A stretch of 12,952 nt of DNA, from contig CAJGCF010000044.1 of NCBI GenBank assembly GCA_904501865.1, positions 1 through 12,952 of the forward strand, written 5' to 3'. Numbering within the stretch: the first letter of the stretch is position 1; each line of letters opens with the position of its first letter. Of this stretch, positions 7,371-12,952 are shown one piece after another. The notes below the pieces were generated by a model that saw nothing but the letters and a program-made list of their open reading frames with translations, did no database searches and was not told where the DNA came from. A program made the position numbers and the translations under genes. This DNA comes from an uncultured Clostridia bacterium (GTDB lineage Bacteria; Bacillota; Clostridia; Oscillospirales; CAG-272).

Positions 7371-8159
7371 TCAAAGTATTTTACCTAAAAACTGTTTAAG
7401 TCTTGGGTGCTTGGGATTATCGAACACCTCGGACGGAGAATCGTCCTCAAGGATATTCCCGTCCGCAATAAAGAGAACTCTGTCGGCGACCTCGCGCGCA
7501 AAGCCCATCTCGTGAGTAACGCACACCATAGTCATTCCCTCGTCTGCGAGCTCCTTCATTACCTCCAGCACCTCGCCGACCATCTCGGGATCAAGGGCGC
7601 TTGTGGGCTCATCGAAAAGCATGACCTTGGGGTTCATTGCAAGAGCGCGCACAATAGCTATTCTTTGCTTTTGTCCGCCCGAGAGTGTTGAAGGATATGC
7701 GTCGGCTTTGTCCTCAAGACCCACTCGGCGAAGCAGGGACAGTGCGTTTTCCCGCACATCCGCCTTGAACTGTTCGCGCGTCTTTCCCTCGGCTTTTGCT
7801 TTTTTCCATCTTATCTTTTCAGGCGCGAGAGTAATATTCTCAAGCACGGTCAGATTGTTGAACAGATTGAACTGTTGGAACACCATGCCCATGTTTTGTC
7901 TATGGTGATTGATGTTTACTCTGACGTCTGCAATATCTACGCCATCAAATATTACCGCTCCCGAGGAGGGATCCTCAAGACAGTTCAGGCAACGCAAAAA
8001 CGTGCTCTTTCCTCCACCCGACGGACCTATGATGACCACCTTTTCTCCCGTGTATATATCCGTAGATATACTGTCAAGAACCGTAAGCTTTCCAAAAGAC
8101 TTTGTAAGATTTCTGACGGAAATAAGAGGCTTTATATCGTGATTTTTCTCTACACTCAT
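7371..8159 (-). CDS. Polar amino acid ABC transporter, ATP-binding protein (GlnQ/HisP type)
   Basis: Cytoplasmic ATPase that powers the importer encoded by the two genes upstream. The product is 262 residues. It shows Walker A GPSGGGKST (45-53), Q-loop VFQQFNLF, signature LSGGQKQR, Walker B VMLFDEPTSALD and the switch His in THEMGFA, all intact. Compared with typical GlnQ proteins (about 240 residues) there is a short charged insertion before the signature, around GKTREQFKADV, and a short N-terminal extension. Its ATG overlaps the permease stop in ATGA, so the two are translationally coupled. It is the last gene of the operon and faces the convergent copA; the hairpin at 7297-7328 would end the transcript. 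Family is certain; the transported amino acid is not shown. Confidence 0.95.
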   Translation of the reverse strand: MSVEKNHDIKPLISVRNLTKSFGKLTVLDSISTDIYTGEKVVIIGPSGGGKSTFLRCLNCLEDPSSGAVIFDGVDIADVRVNINHHRQNMGMVFQQFNLFNNLTVLENITLAPEKIRWKKAKAEGKTREQFKADVRENALSLLRRVGLEDKADAYPSTLSGGQKQRIAIVRALAMNPKVMLFDEPTSALDPEMVGEVLEVMKELADEGMTMVCVTHEMGFAREVADRVLFIADGNILEDDSPSEVFDNPKHPRLKQFLGKIL

Positions 8160-8908
8160 ATTTTGCCTCCTCTGTCACTCTTTGCAAGTCTTTTTTCAAG
8201 CACGTGCAGTATTTTTGTAAGTATCATCACCACAACTAGATACATAAGTGCCGCTATGATTAGTGGGAACAGATAATCAAACGTCCTCGACTGTATAAGA
8301 CCCGGGATCTTCCCAAGATCGTAAACCCCAAGATATCCGACTATCGCGGTTTCCTTTACAAGAGTTATGAACTCATTGAAAAGGGGAGGGAGGCTGTTTC
8401 GCATAGCCTGAGGTATAATTATATACCACATAGTCTGCGCGGTTGAAAGACCGAGCGATCGTCCTGCCTCACGTTGTCCGTCATCCACCGCCTCAAAGCC
8501 TGCCCTTGTAATCTCCGCAACGTAAGCCGCGGAATTTAGACCAAAGGTGATAGCGCCAATCAAAAGACTGCTGTCCATTATCTCAAAGCTACCGATAGCC
8601 ACCTTGAAATTCCACGAAACAAATACGATAAAATACATTATCATAAGCTGGAGCACAACAGGCGTCCCGCGAATGACCGTAATATAAATATTTGATAGGA
8701 CGGCAAGCACCTTAAACTTTCCCGTCTTTTTGTTAACGTAATTTATTACAGCAAACAAAACACCGAGTATCACTCCTATGACTGTAGCCATAAGCGCAAT
8801 AAGTATCGTGTTGCCAAGTCCCTCGAGATACAGTTTCCAACGATCCTCAACTAAAAACGCCTTATCAAATCTGTTCCAGAGGGATAAAAAGAATTCCTGA
8901 AGATTCAT
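8156..8908 (-). CDS. Polar amino acid ABC transporter, permease (HisMQ/GlnP family)
   Basis: Membrane subunit of the importer. The product is 250 residues with five or more hydrophobic helices. The first, GNTILIALMATVIGVILG, is the usual family opening. The cytoplasmic coupling loop (EAA motif) reads EAGRSLGLSTAQTMWYIIIP, followed by QAMRNSLPPLFNEFI, which contacts the ATPase. I chose the ATG at 8906-8908 because AGAAGGA lies eight bases upstream; a reading from 8959 would add 17 residues drawn from the intercistronic hairpin. Only one permease is encoded, so the channel is probably a homodimer. The gene overlaps the ATPase gene by four bases and starts 70 bp after the binding-protein stop. 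Confidence 0.95.
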   Translation of the reverse strand: MNLQEFFLSLWNRFDKAFLVEDRWKLYLEGLGNTILIALMATVIGVILGVLFAVINYVNKKTGKFKVLAVLSNIYITVIRGTPVVLQLMIMYFIVFVSWNFKVAIGSFEIMDSSLLIGAITFGLNSAAYVAEITRAGFEAVDDGQREAGRSLGLSTAQTMWYIIIPQAMRNSLPPLFNEFITLVKETAIVGYLGVYDLGKIPGLIQSRTFDYLFPLIIAALMYLVVVMILTKILHVLEKRLAKSDRGGKI

Positions 8909-8932
8909 TTTGTTTTTCCTTCTAACACAACA

Positions 8933-8959
8933 GTGAGGGGGCGACACGCGCCCTCTCAC
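8933..8959. terminator. Intercistronic hairpin between binding protein and permease
   Basis: GTGAGGGGGCG (8933-8943) pairs with CGCCCTCTCAC (8949-8959) with one mismatch, around the loop ACACG. Read on the - strand, with the operon, it has no following U-tract and so would act as a stabiliser or partial barrier that leaves more binding-protein mRNA than permease mRNA. Read on the + strand it is followed closely by T7 (8964-8970), the form of an intrinsic terminator for antisense transcription. Confidence 0.6.
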
Positions 8960-8978
8960 CGTATTTTTTTAATTATTA

Positions 8979-9866
8979 TCAGTTCTCGGATGCCGCCAAC
9001 ATAGTCTGTGCGGGAAGCTTATCCATAAGTATGGCGTCGATACGACCTGCCTTGAGGTCTGCAAGCGCGAGAGCATACTGCTTATACTGCTTTACCTCGG
9101 TAGTCGCGTCAACGGTAACGGTTTTTGTGATCTCGTTCCCGTCAGCATCGTAATCGGTGTAAGAGTGTCCCTTTGCTGTCTTTGCCGCGCTGATAATAAG
9201 GTCGCCACTCGTGCCCTCCTGAACGCCTACGGTAAGTCCCGAAAGATCCTTGACAGAGGAGATGCTCTTATCCTTTGCAGAAACAACAACGAGAGTGGAG
9301 CTGTAATAAATGCTTGAGAAATCAACCTCCTGCTTGCGCTCATCATTTATGGTAATGCCGGCCGCGCCTACTGCCTTGCCCGAGTGTCCCTTAACACAAG
9401 TAGTAATAGTATCAAAAGCTACGTCCTTGACTTCCATCTTCAAGTTGTTTCTTTCTGCAACCTCGCTCATAATAGCGATATCAACACCTATTACCTCTCC
9501 GTTAGAAAGGAACTCGAAGGGTGCAAATCCCGACTCAGTGTAGACCGTGAGCACCTCTGTGGCATCTCCGAAATCCCAGCTTACCTGAAGACCGTCAGTC
9601 GAAGGAGTTTCTCCCTTTGCCAGCGCGTCGTAATAATCAACGTACTTTGTCATAGTTCCGTCGGCTACCCATTCATCAATAACCGCGTTGACCATTGCCA
9701 TAAGCTCGGTGTCGCCCTTTTTAACGGCGATTCCAAAGTCCTCTTTAAGAAGGTCCGCCGCATCAATAGCTACGAGCTCTACGCTTGCATTGTCACAAGC
9801 AACAAATACAGATACCGCACAAATCACCATTACAAGCGAAAGTGCAATTGCAATTAATTTTTTCAT
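8979..9866 (-). CDS. Amino acid ABC transporter substrate-binding lipoprotein, circularly permuted
   Basis: Extracellular lipoprotein of solute-binding protein family 3 that delivers a polar amino acid to the permease. The product is 295 residues. Residues 1-23 are a lipoprotein signal peptide with Cys24 after FVA. The domain order is unusual. Residues 29-79 (ELVAIDAADLL, then FGIAVKKGDTELMAMVNAVI, then ADGTMTKYV) are what normally ends family members. After a 20-25 residue linker comes the usual mature start, LTVYTESGFAPFEF (106-119), then NGEVIGVDI, the ligand-carboxylate Arg177 in TINDER, VDFS, LTVGVQEGTSGD and RIDAILMDKLPAQ. The protein stops at residue 295, just where the displaced segment would normally follow. 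The start is set by GGAGG six bases upstream; a start at 9953 would precede the likely transcription start. It heads the three-gene operon. Confidence 0.9.
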   Translation of the reverse strand: MKKLIAIALSLVMVICAVSVFVACDNASVELVAIDAADLLKEDFGIAVKKGDTELMAMVNAVIDEWVADGTMTKYVDYYDALAKGETPSTDGLQVSWDFGDATEVLTVYTESGFAPFEFLSNGEVIGVDIAIMSEVAERNNLKMEVKDVAFDTITTCVKGHSGKAVGAAGITINDERKQEVDFSSIYYSSTLVVVSAKDKSISSVKDLSGLTVGVQEGTSGDLIISAAKTAKGHSYTDYDADGNEITKTVTVDATTEVKQYKQYALALADLKAGRIDAILMDKLPAQTMLAASEN

Positions 9867-9876
9867 TTTATGCCTC

Positions 9877-9908
9877 CACACATGAATAAATATTATTTTT
9901 GATGTGTG
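9877..9908 (-). promoter_or_regulatory. Inverted repeat in the leader of the ABC operon
   Basis: CACACAT (9877-9883) and ATGTGTG (9902-9908) form an inverted repeat with an AT-rich centre. It starts at about the expected transcription start and its end abuts the GGAGG ribosome site (9873-9877). It could be an operator or a small mRNA hairpin that limits ribosome access. Confidence 0.4.
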
Positions 9909-9912
9909 TATT

Positions 9913-9941
9913 ATTGTAGCACCAACAGGCCGAATTGTCAA
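9913..9941 (-). promoter_or_regulatory. Promoter of the ABC transporter operon
   Basis: On the - strand: TTGACA (9936-9941), a 17-bp spacer, TACAAT (9913-9918). This is a near-perfect sigma-A promoter, with an expected start around 9906 and a leader of about 40 nt. Confidence 0.85.
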
Positions 9942-9957
9942 TGTTTTTTTCAATATT

Positions 9958-9986
9958 AATATAACTTTGTCGTTTGTTTACGTCAA
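9958..9986 (-). promoter_or_regulatory. Possible second, upstream promoter of the ABC operon
   Basis: On the - strand: TTGACG (9981-9986), a 17-bp spacer, TATATT (9958-9963). Weaker than the proximal promoter and 45 bp upstream of it. From here to the mscL terminator I see nothing else distinctive. Confidence 0.45.
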
Positions 9987-10065
9987 TTCGCCATTTGTAT
10001 CGTAGGTTTTTGTGCCAAATGCATAAAAATGGATATTGTATAAACATTCACGAACTTAACAAAAC

Positions 10066-10115
10066 CCGACAAACGTAAAGCAGGGTGCATGTGCGCCCTG
10101 CTTTATGCTTGTCGG
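10066..10115 (-). terminator. Intrinsic terminator of mscL
   Basis: A long stem: CCGACAA (10066-10072) with TTGTCGG (10109-10115), continuing through one mismatch into CGTAAAGCAGGGTGC paired with GCGCCCTGCTTTATG, loop ATGT at 10089-10092. On the - strand it begins six bases after the mscL stop and is followed by GTTTTGTT. Confidence 0.9.
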
Positions 10116-10120
10116 ATTTA

Positions 10121-10738
10121 TTACCTATTTTTAAGCTCTGCCAAAATAAGCTTCAAAAGATCCTCAGTTGTTGGATTAGCCTCGCGGTCAAGTCTTGCCG
10201 CCTCTGCTGCCGCAGCAGCTTCTGCAGCTGCCGCCTCTGCCGCAAGTCTCTGCTTTTCAGCAAAGTACGCCGTAACCGCCTCTCTGTCGTAGATCTTTAT
10301 GCCGTTTGCGCGGAGCTCTTTTCTCTGCTCGCGAGTAAGCTTCTTTTTCTCAACCTCGCTCTGTCCCTCACGAAGCTTGTTGATAATTTTAACAATGGTG
10401 AAGAGCACAAACGCGGTAATAAAGAAATTAAGAACTGCATTGATAAACGCACCCCAATCTATGTATATAGACTGAGCCAAGTCGATCTCCTGACTGATAA
10501 CCGCGCCCGCCTCGTCGAGAACGTCCTTTTTTACTACCTTAAGGTATGTGTATATTCCGCTAAGCGAATCTGCGCCGAAGATGAGTGCGAGCAGCCAGTT
10601 TACAATAGGCTTTAAGATGTAGTTGCCCATTCCGTTGACGATGGCAGTAAACGCGCCACCGACGATAACACCGACTGACATATCAATCACATTACCGCGA
10701 GTGATAAATTTCTTAAATTCAGGAAAAAAGTTTTTCAT
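10121..10738 (-). CDS. mscL: Large-conductance mechanosensitive channel with extended C-terminus
   Basis: Membrane-tension-gated pore that vents solutes on hypo-osmotic shock. The N-terminal helix and first membrane helix (FKKFITRGNVIDMSVGVIVGGAFTAIV, about 8-34) match the family closely, and the second membrane helix is near 95-120. The family is usually 120-150 residues; this one has 205. The extra part lies between the second helix and the closing amphipathic helix (TEDLLKLILAELK, 191-203): a charged stretch (about 125-165) followed by an Ala/Glu-rich run at 166-181 that should be a continuous helix or coiled coil. The ATG follows GGAG at five bases. The gene has its own consensus promoter and a strong terminator, so it is a single-gene transcript. 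Confidence 0.94.
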   Translation of the reverse strand: MKNFFPEFKKFITRGNVIDMSVGVIVGGAFTAIVNGMGNYILKPIVNWLLALIFGADSLSGIYTYLKVVKKDVLDEAGAVISQEIDLAQSIYIDWGAFINAVLNFFITAFVLFTIVKIINKLREGQSEVEKKKLTREQRKELRANGIKIYDREAVTAYFAEKQRLAAEAAAAEAAAAAEAARLDREANPTTEDLLKLILAELKNR

Positions 10739-10804
10739 TTAATCTCCATTCCGCCCATATGGGCTTTTGTCGTTTCCCGCCAAAACAGGTCGAATACATA
10801 TTTT

Positions 10805-10833
10805 ATTATACATCCTGAACCCAATCTTGTCAA
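10805..10833 (-). promoter_or_regulatory. mscL promoter
   Basis: On the - strand: TTGACA (10828-10833), a 17-bp spacer and TATAAT (10805-10810), an exact match to the sigma-A consensus. The leader would be about 60 nt and contains the palindrome GCCCATATGGGC (10753-10764). Confidence 0.92.
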
Positions 10834-10859
10834 GCAAAAAATTCAGGTAATTTTGAGAA

Positions 10860-10885
10860 AAGGCGGCCCTCTACCGAGCCGCCTT
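10860..10885 (-). terminator. Intrinsic terminator of the NhaC-family gene
   Basis: AAGGCGGC (10860-10867) pairs with GCCGCCTT (10878-10885) around a ten-base loop. On the - strand the stem follows the stop codon by 18 bases and runs into TTCTC after its own TT, a modest U-tract. Confidence 0.82.
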
Positions 10886-10903
10886 GATTTATATCTTTAA
10901 TTT

Positions 10904-12451
10904 TTACGCTTTTTTCTTTGCCATCACCTTGATACATACAACCACAATGGAGAAAAGGATAAGCGCAGATGCCCACATAATAATGCAGCTGAGTGCGCTT
11001 CCGAGTGTTGCACAAAGTCCTGCGATAACGTAGGAAATTGTCGCAACAACTGCAACAAGTGTGGCATAGGGCAACTGAGTTCTTACGTGGTTAACGTGAT
11101 TACACTGTGCCCCCGCGGACGCAAGGATCGTCGTATCCGAAATAGGTGACACATGATCACCGTAAACCGCCCCTCCAAGAGTTGCGGACACTGTCATTAT
11201 CGTAAGCGTGCCGCTTCCACCAAGAATGGTGACCGCAATAGGAACAAGCACACCGAAGGTTCCCCATGATGTTCCCGTTGCGAAAGCAATTCCACCCGCA
11301 AGAACAAAGAATATGGCAGGGAACAGGAATTGAGGAAAATTGCTGTTTGCAAGATTGTTCTGAACAAATGCCTGCGCGTCAAGATAACCTCCCTTGGCTC
11401 CCATAATGCCCGAGATGGACCAAGCAAATGTCAAAATAAGTATCGCGGGAACCATCGCCTTAAATCCGTCTGTAAAGCTACCCGTGACATCCTTAAACGA
11501 GAGTACGCGCGCTATCATATAGTAAACGGATATGATTATAAGCGCGACGGTAGAGCCGATTGCAAGAGACATGCCCGCATCACAGTTGGAGAATGCTTCA
11601 ATAACATTCGCGCTCTGCAGCTCAGTGTCTATAAGTCCCGTATCCCAGTTGTAGAAGAATCCCGTATATATCATTCCACCGATACAACAAGCTATAAGCA
11701 CAAGCACGGGAATAACAAGATGACGCACCTTACCCTTGGGGTTTGCGAGGATCTCTTCCCCGATGGCTCCCTCGGTCTCTCCTGCGTGGAGGTCACCCGT
11801 GGTCTCGGCTATTTCTTCACAGACCTTCATCTTTCCAAAATCAAAATTGAACCGACAGAGGGCAAATACCATGACTATTGTGAGAAGCGCATAAATATTG
11901 AAGGGAATGGTACTGATAAAGACCATAAGCCCATCTCCCTCAAGCTCTCCCGCAACTGCCGCCGCCCAGCTCGATATAGGCGCAATAATACACACGGGCG
12001 CCGCAGTAGAGTCGATTAAGTACGCGAGCTTTGCTCTTGATATTTTGAATTTGTCTGTAACAGGACGCATAACAGAGCCAACCGTAAGACAGTTAAAGTA
12101 GTCATCAACGAATATAAGGCATCCAAGTCCCGCGGTCGCAGCAAGCGCACTTCCCTTGGACCTGATCTTTTTGCCTGCCCAGTCTCCGTAAGCTTTGGCT
12201 CCTCCCGACTTCTGTAAAAGAACTACCAGAATACCGAGAACTACGAGGAATACTATGATAGGGGTGTTTCCTCCCACCTTCTCGCTCATTACTTGATAGA
12301 GCGTGAATAATGCTTTAAGCGGATCTCCTCCCGCATACATCATAGCGCCGACAAATATTCCAAGAAAAAGGGAAATATATACCTGCTTGGTAATAAGCGC
12401 GAGCACTATGGCGATAAGTGCGGGCACAAACGCCCATAATGTACCTTCCAT
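10904..12451 (-). CDS. lysW: NhaC-family transporter, probable lysine carrier (LysW type)
   Basis: Polytopic membrane carrier of the NhaC Na+/H+ antiporter superfamily. The product has 515 residues with many hydrophobic helices. Family signatures are IDSTAAPVCIIAPISSW (ending at about residue 162), ATGTSWGTFGVLVPIA, and GDHVSPISDTTILAS starting at residue 431. By sequence alone it would be called a Na+/H+ antiporter. The leader upstream is a lysine riboswitch, and comparative genomics has proposed NhaC-like proteins under such riboswitches as lysine transporters named LysW; the substrate call here rests on that context. AAAGGAG lies eight bases before the ATG at 12449-12451; a longer reading from 12559 would run into the riboswitch. 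Expression should fall when lysine is plentiful. Transport direction and coupling ion are not shown. Confidence 0.85.
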   Translation of the reverse strand: MEGTLWAFVPALIAIVLALITKQVYISLFLGIFVGAMMYAGGDPLKALFTLYQVMSEKVGGNTPIIVFLVVLGILVVLLQKSGGAKAYGDWAGKKIRSKGSALAATAGLGCLIFVDDYFNCLTVGSVMRPVTDKFKISRAKLAYLIDSTAAPVCIIAPISSWAAAVAGELEGDGLMVFISTIPFNIYALLTIVMVFALCRFNFDFGKMKVCEEIAETTGDLHAGETEGAIGEEILANPKGKVRHLVIPVLVLIACCIGGMIYTGFFYNWDTGLIDTELQSANVIEAFSNCDAGMSLAIGSTVALIIISVYYMIARVLSFKDVTGSFTDGFKAMVPAILILTFAWSISGIMGAKGGYLDAQAFVQNNLANSNFPQFLFPAIFFVLAGGIAFATGTSWGTFGVLVPIAVTILGGSGTLTIMTVSATLGGAVYGDHVSPISDTTILASAGAQCNHVNHVRTQLPYATLVAVVATISYVIAGLCATLGSALSCIIMWASALILFSIVVVCIKVMAKKKA

Positions 12452-12489
12452 ATGCTTTTCTCCTTTAATAATATATATTTGTGCAAACG

Positions 12490-12519
12490 GAAAACAAAAA
12501 TCTCGGGTAGAATACCGAG
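12490..12519 (-). terminator. Expression-platform terminator of the lysine riboswitch
   Basis: On the - strand, CTCGGTATTCTACCCGAG (12502-12519) can fold into a five-pair GC-rich stem with two further T-A pairs past a bulged C, followed by ATTTTTGTTT. It lies between the aptamer and the ribosome site, the expected place for lysine-dependent termination. The stem is short and the matching antiterminator could not be assigned by eye. Confidence 0.6.
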
Positions 12520-12542
12520 GCCAAGCAAAATACCGCAAAGGG

Positions 12543-12708
12543 ATCAAATATCTCAACACCGACGTTCACGGTGACAGCCGCGCCGATATTCTCGTCGTGT
12601 CCGGACAAGACCGCTTGGACAGCGCATCTTTCCTCGGCGGCGTCCCCTTTACCACACAGACCGTGTCCCTATCCATGCTTATCATGAAAGCCGCACCTCC
12701 ATTTAGAT
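12543..12708 (-). promoter_or_regulatory. Lysine riboswitch (L-box) aptamer
   Basis: The leader RNA carries the conserved blocks of the lysine riboswitch in order: GGAGGTGCGG (12691-12700), AAAGGGGACGCCGCCGAGG (12632-12650) and GGCTGTCA (12572-12579). The last block is followed by the P5 hairpin CACCG/CGGTG (12557-12573). P1 closes between ATC-T-AAAT (12701-12708) and ATTTGAT (12543-12549). The blocks and spacing match the B. subtilis lysC leader as I know it. On binding lysine, such aptamers turn the downstream gene off. A 39-codon reading frame inside this RNA is an accident of the conserved GGAGGT and ATG. Confidence 0.92.
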
Positions 12709-12715
12709 TGATTGC

Positions 12716-12744
12716 AGTATAACACAAACCAATATTGTTGTCAA
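12716..12744 (-). promoter_or_regulatory. Promoter of the riboswitch-transporter transcript
   Basis: On the - strand: TTGACA (12739-12744), a 17-bp spacer, TATACT (12716-12721). Expected start near 12709, directly at the first base pair of the aptamer, giving a leader of about 260 nt. It is divergent from the tRNA promoter. Confidence 0.9.
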
Positions 12745-12785
12745 TACGTTTCAAAAACAAATTTCAACTTTTTATCAAAAACATC

Positions 12786-12814
12786 TTGACAAACTCTGTT
12801 TTTTGTGGTATGAT
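12786..12814 (+). promoter_or_regulatory. tRNA-Ser promoter
   Basis: TTGACA (12786-12791), a 17-bp spacer and TATGAT (12809-12814). Expected start near 12821, about 40 nt before the mature tRNA. Confidence 0.88.
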
Positions 12815-12859
12815 ATTTCAGTCGCATATGAATAATATATTTTAAAGCCGAACAAACAC

Positions 12860-12951
12860 GGAGAAGTCGCGTAGCTGGTCGAGCGCGCACGATTGGAAAT
12901 CGTGTAACCGTCAAAAGCGGTTCGAGAGTTCGAATCTCTCCTTCTCCGCCA
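12860..12951 (+). tRNA. tRNA-Ser(GGA)
   Basis: Complete class II tRNA with encoded CCA. The acceptor stem is GGAGAAG (12860-12866) with CTTCTCC (12941-12947), discriminator G12948 and CCA at 12949-12951. The anticodon stem is CACGA/TCGTG with loop TTGGAAA; the anticodon GGA at 12895-12897 reads UCC and UCU. A long variable arm (AACCG/CGGTT) and a T arm (GAGAG-TTCGAAT-CTCTC) follow. The long variable arm and G discriminator fit serine identity. Confidence 0.97.
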
Positions 12952-12952
12952 A

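Noticed and set aside
6712..7374. 220-codon open frame on the - strand across the repeat and the copA end
   Set aside because: It is antisense to conserved copA sequence for about half its length and crosses the terminator hairpin and repeat; no family features. Such frames often arise from repeats.
9867..9953. N-terminal extension of the binding protein from an upstream ATG at 9953
   Set aside because: It would start upstream of the -35 box of the proximal promoter and place about 29 residues before a clear lipoprotein signal peptide; GGAGG marks the start at 9866.
10753..10764. Perfect 12-bp palindrome GCCCATATGGGC in the mscL leader
   Set aside because: Short and isolated; it could be a small mRNA hairpin, but nothing supports an operator role.
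12566..12685. 39-codon reading frame on the - strand with GGAGGT upstream and a consensus promoter
   Set aside because: It lies wholly inside the lysine riboswitch aptamer. The apparent ribosome site is the conserved GGAGGTGCG block, so this is structured RNA.
12303..12722. 139-codon reading frame on the + strand
   Set aside because: It is antisense to the transporter's start and to the riboswitch, and shows no recognisable domain or ribosome site.
1..12952. CRISPR arrays, insertion-sequence transposases, prophage genes, toxin-antitoxin pairs
   Set aside because: I looked on both strands and found no regularly spaced repeats and no protein resembling these systems.

Overview
The window looks like chromosomal DNA of a low-to-moderate GC Bacillota, most likely an uncultured gut-type Clostridia. 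The reasons are near-consensus sigma-A promoters (TTGACA, 17 bp, TATAAT-like), strong AAAGGAG ribosome binding sites, a lysine riboswitch, and the ileS-lspA-rluD gene order. It holds one partial and eight complete protein genes, one possible nested gene, one tRNA, and an unusually readable set of promoters, terminators and RNA elements.

Left half, + strand (1-7020): the 3' part of ileS, then lspA, an rluD-type pseudouridine synthase, a greA-type elongation factor and a copper P1B-type ATPase (copA). Apart from the 110 bp between ileS and lspA the genes overlap or sit 12-35 bp apart, so they probably form one operon. The ileS-lspA gap carries a 17-bp hairpin. CopA ends in a second heavy-metal-binding domain preceded by its own strong ribosome binding site and ATG, so a free CopZ-like copper chaperone may be made from inside copA.

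Middle (7002-7370): the convergent junction between copA and the ABC operon holds a 28-bp inverted repeat that spans the copA stop codon, a third degenerate copy of the same 28-mer, several internal hairpins and a 14-bp terminator-type hairpin. It looks like a small mobile or dispersed repeat.

Right half, - strand (7371-12745): a polar amino acid ABC importer (binding lipoprotein, permease, ATPase) read from a consensus promoter, then, further upstream, mscL with its own promoter and terminator, and an NhaC-family transporter. The 5' leader of the transporter is a lysine riboswitch, so the transporter is best read as a lysine carrier (LysW type). A tRNA-Ser(GGA) with its own promoter lies divergently at the right edge.

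The most striking observation is the ABC binding protein. Its sequence order is circularly permuted relative to the family: the segment that normally closes the protein follows the lipoprotein signal peptide, and the protein stops where that segment would normally begin.
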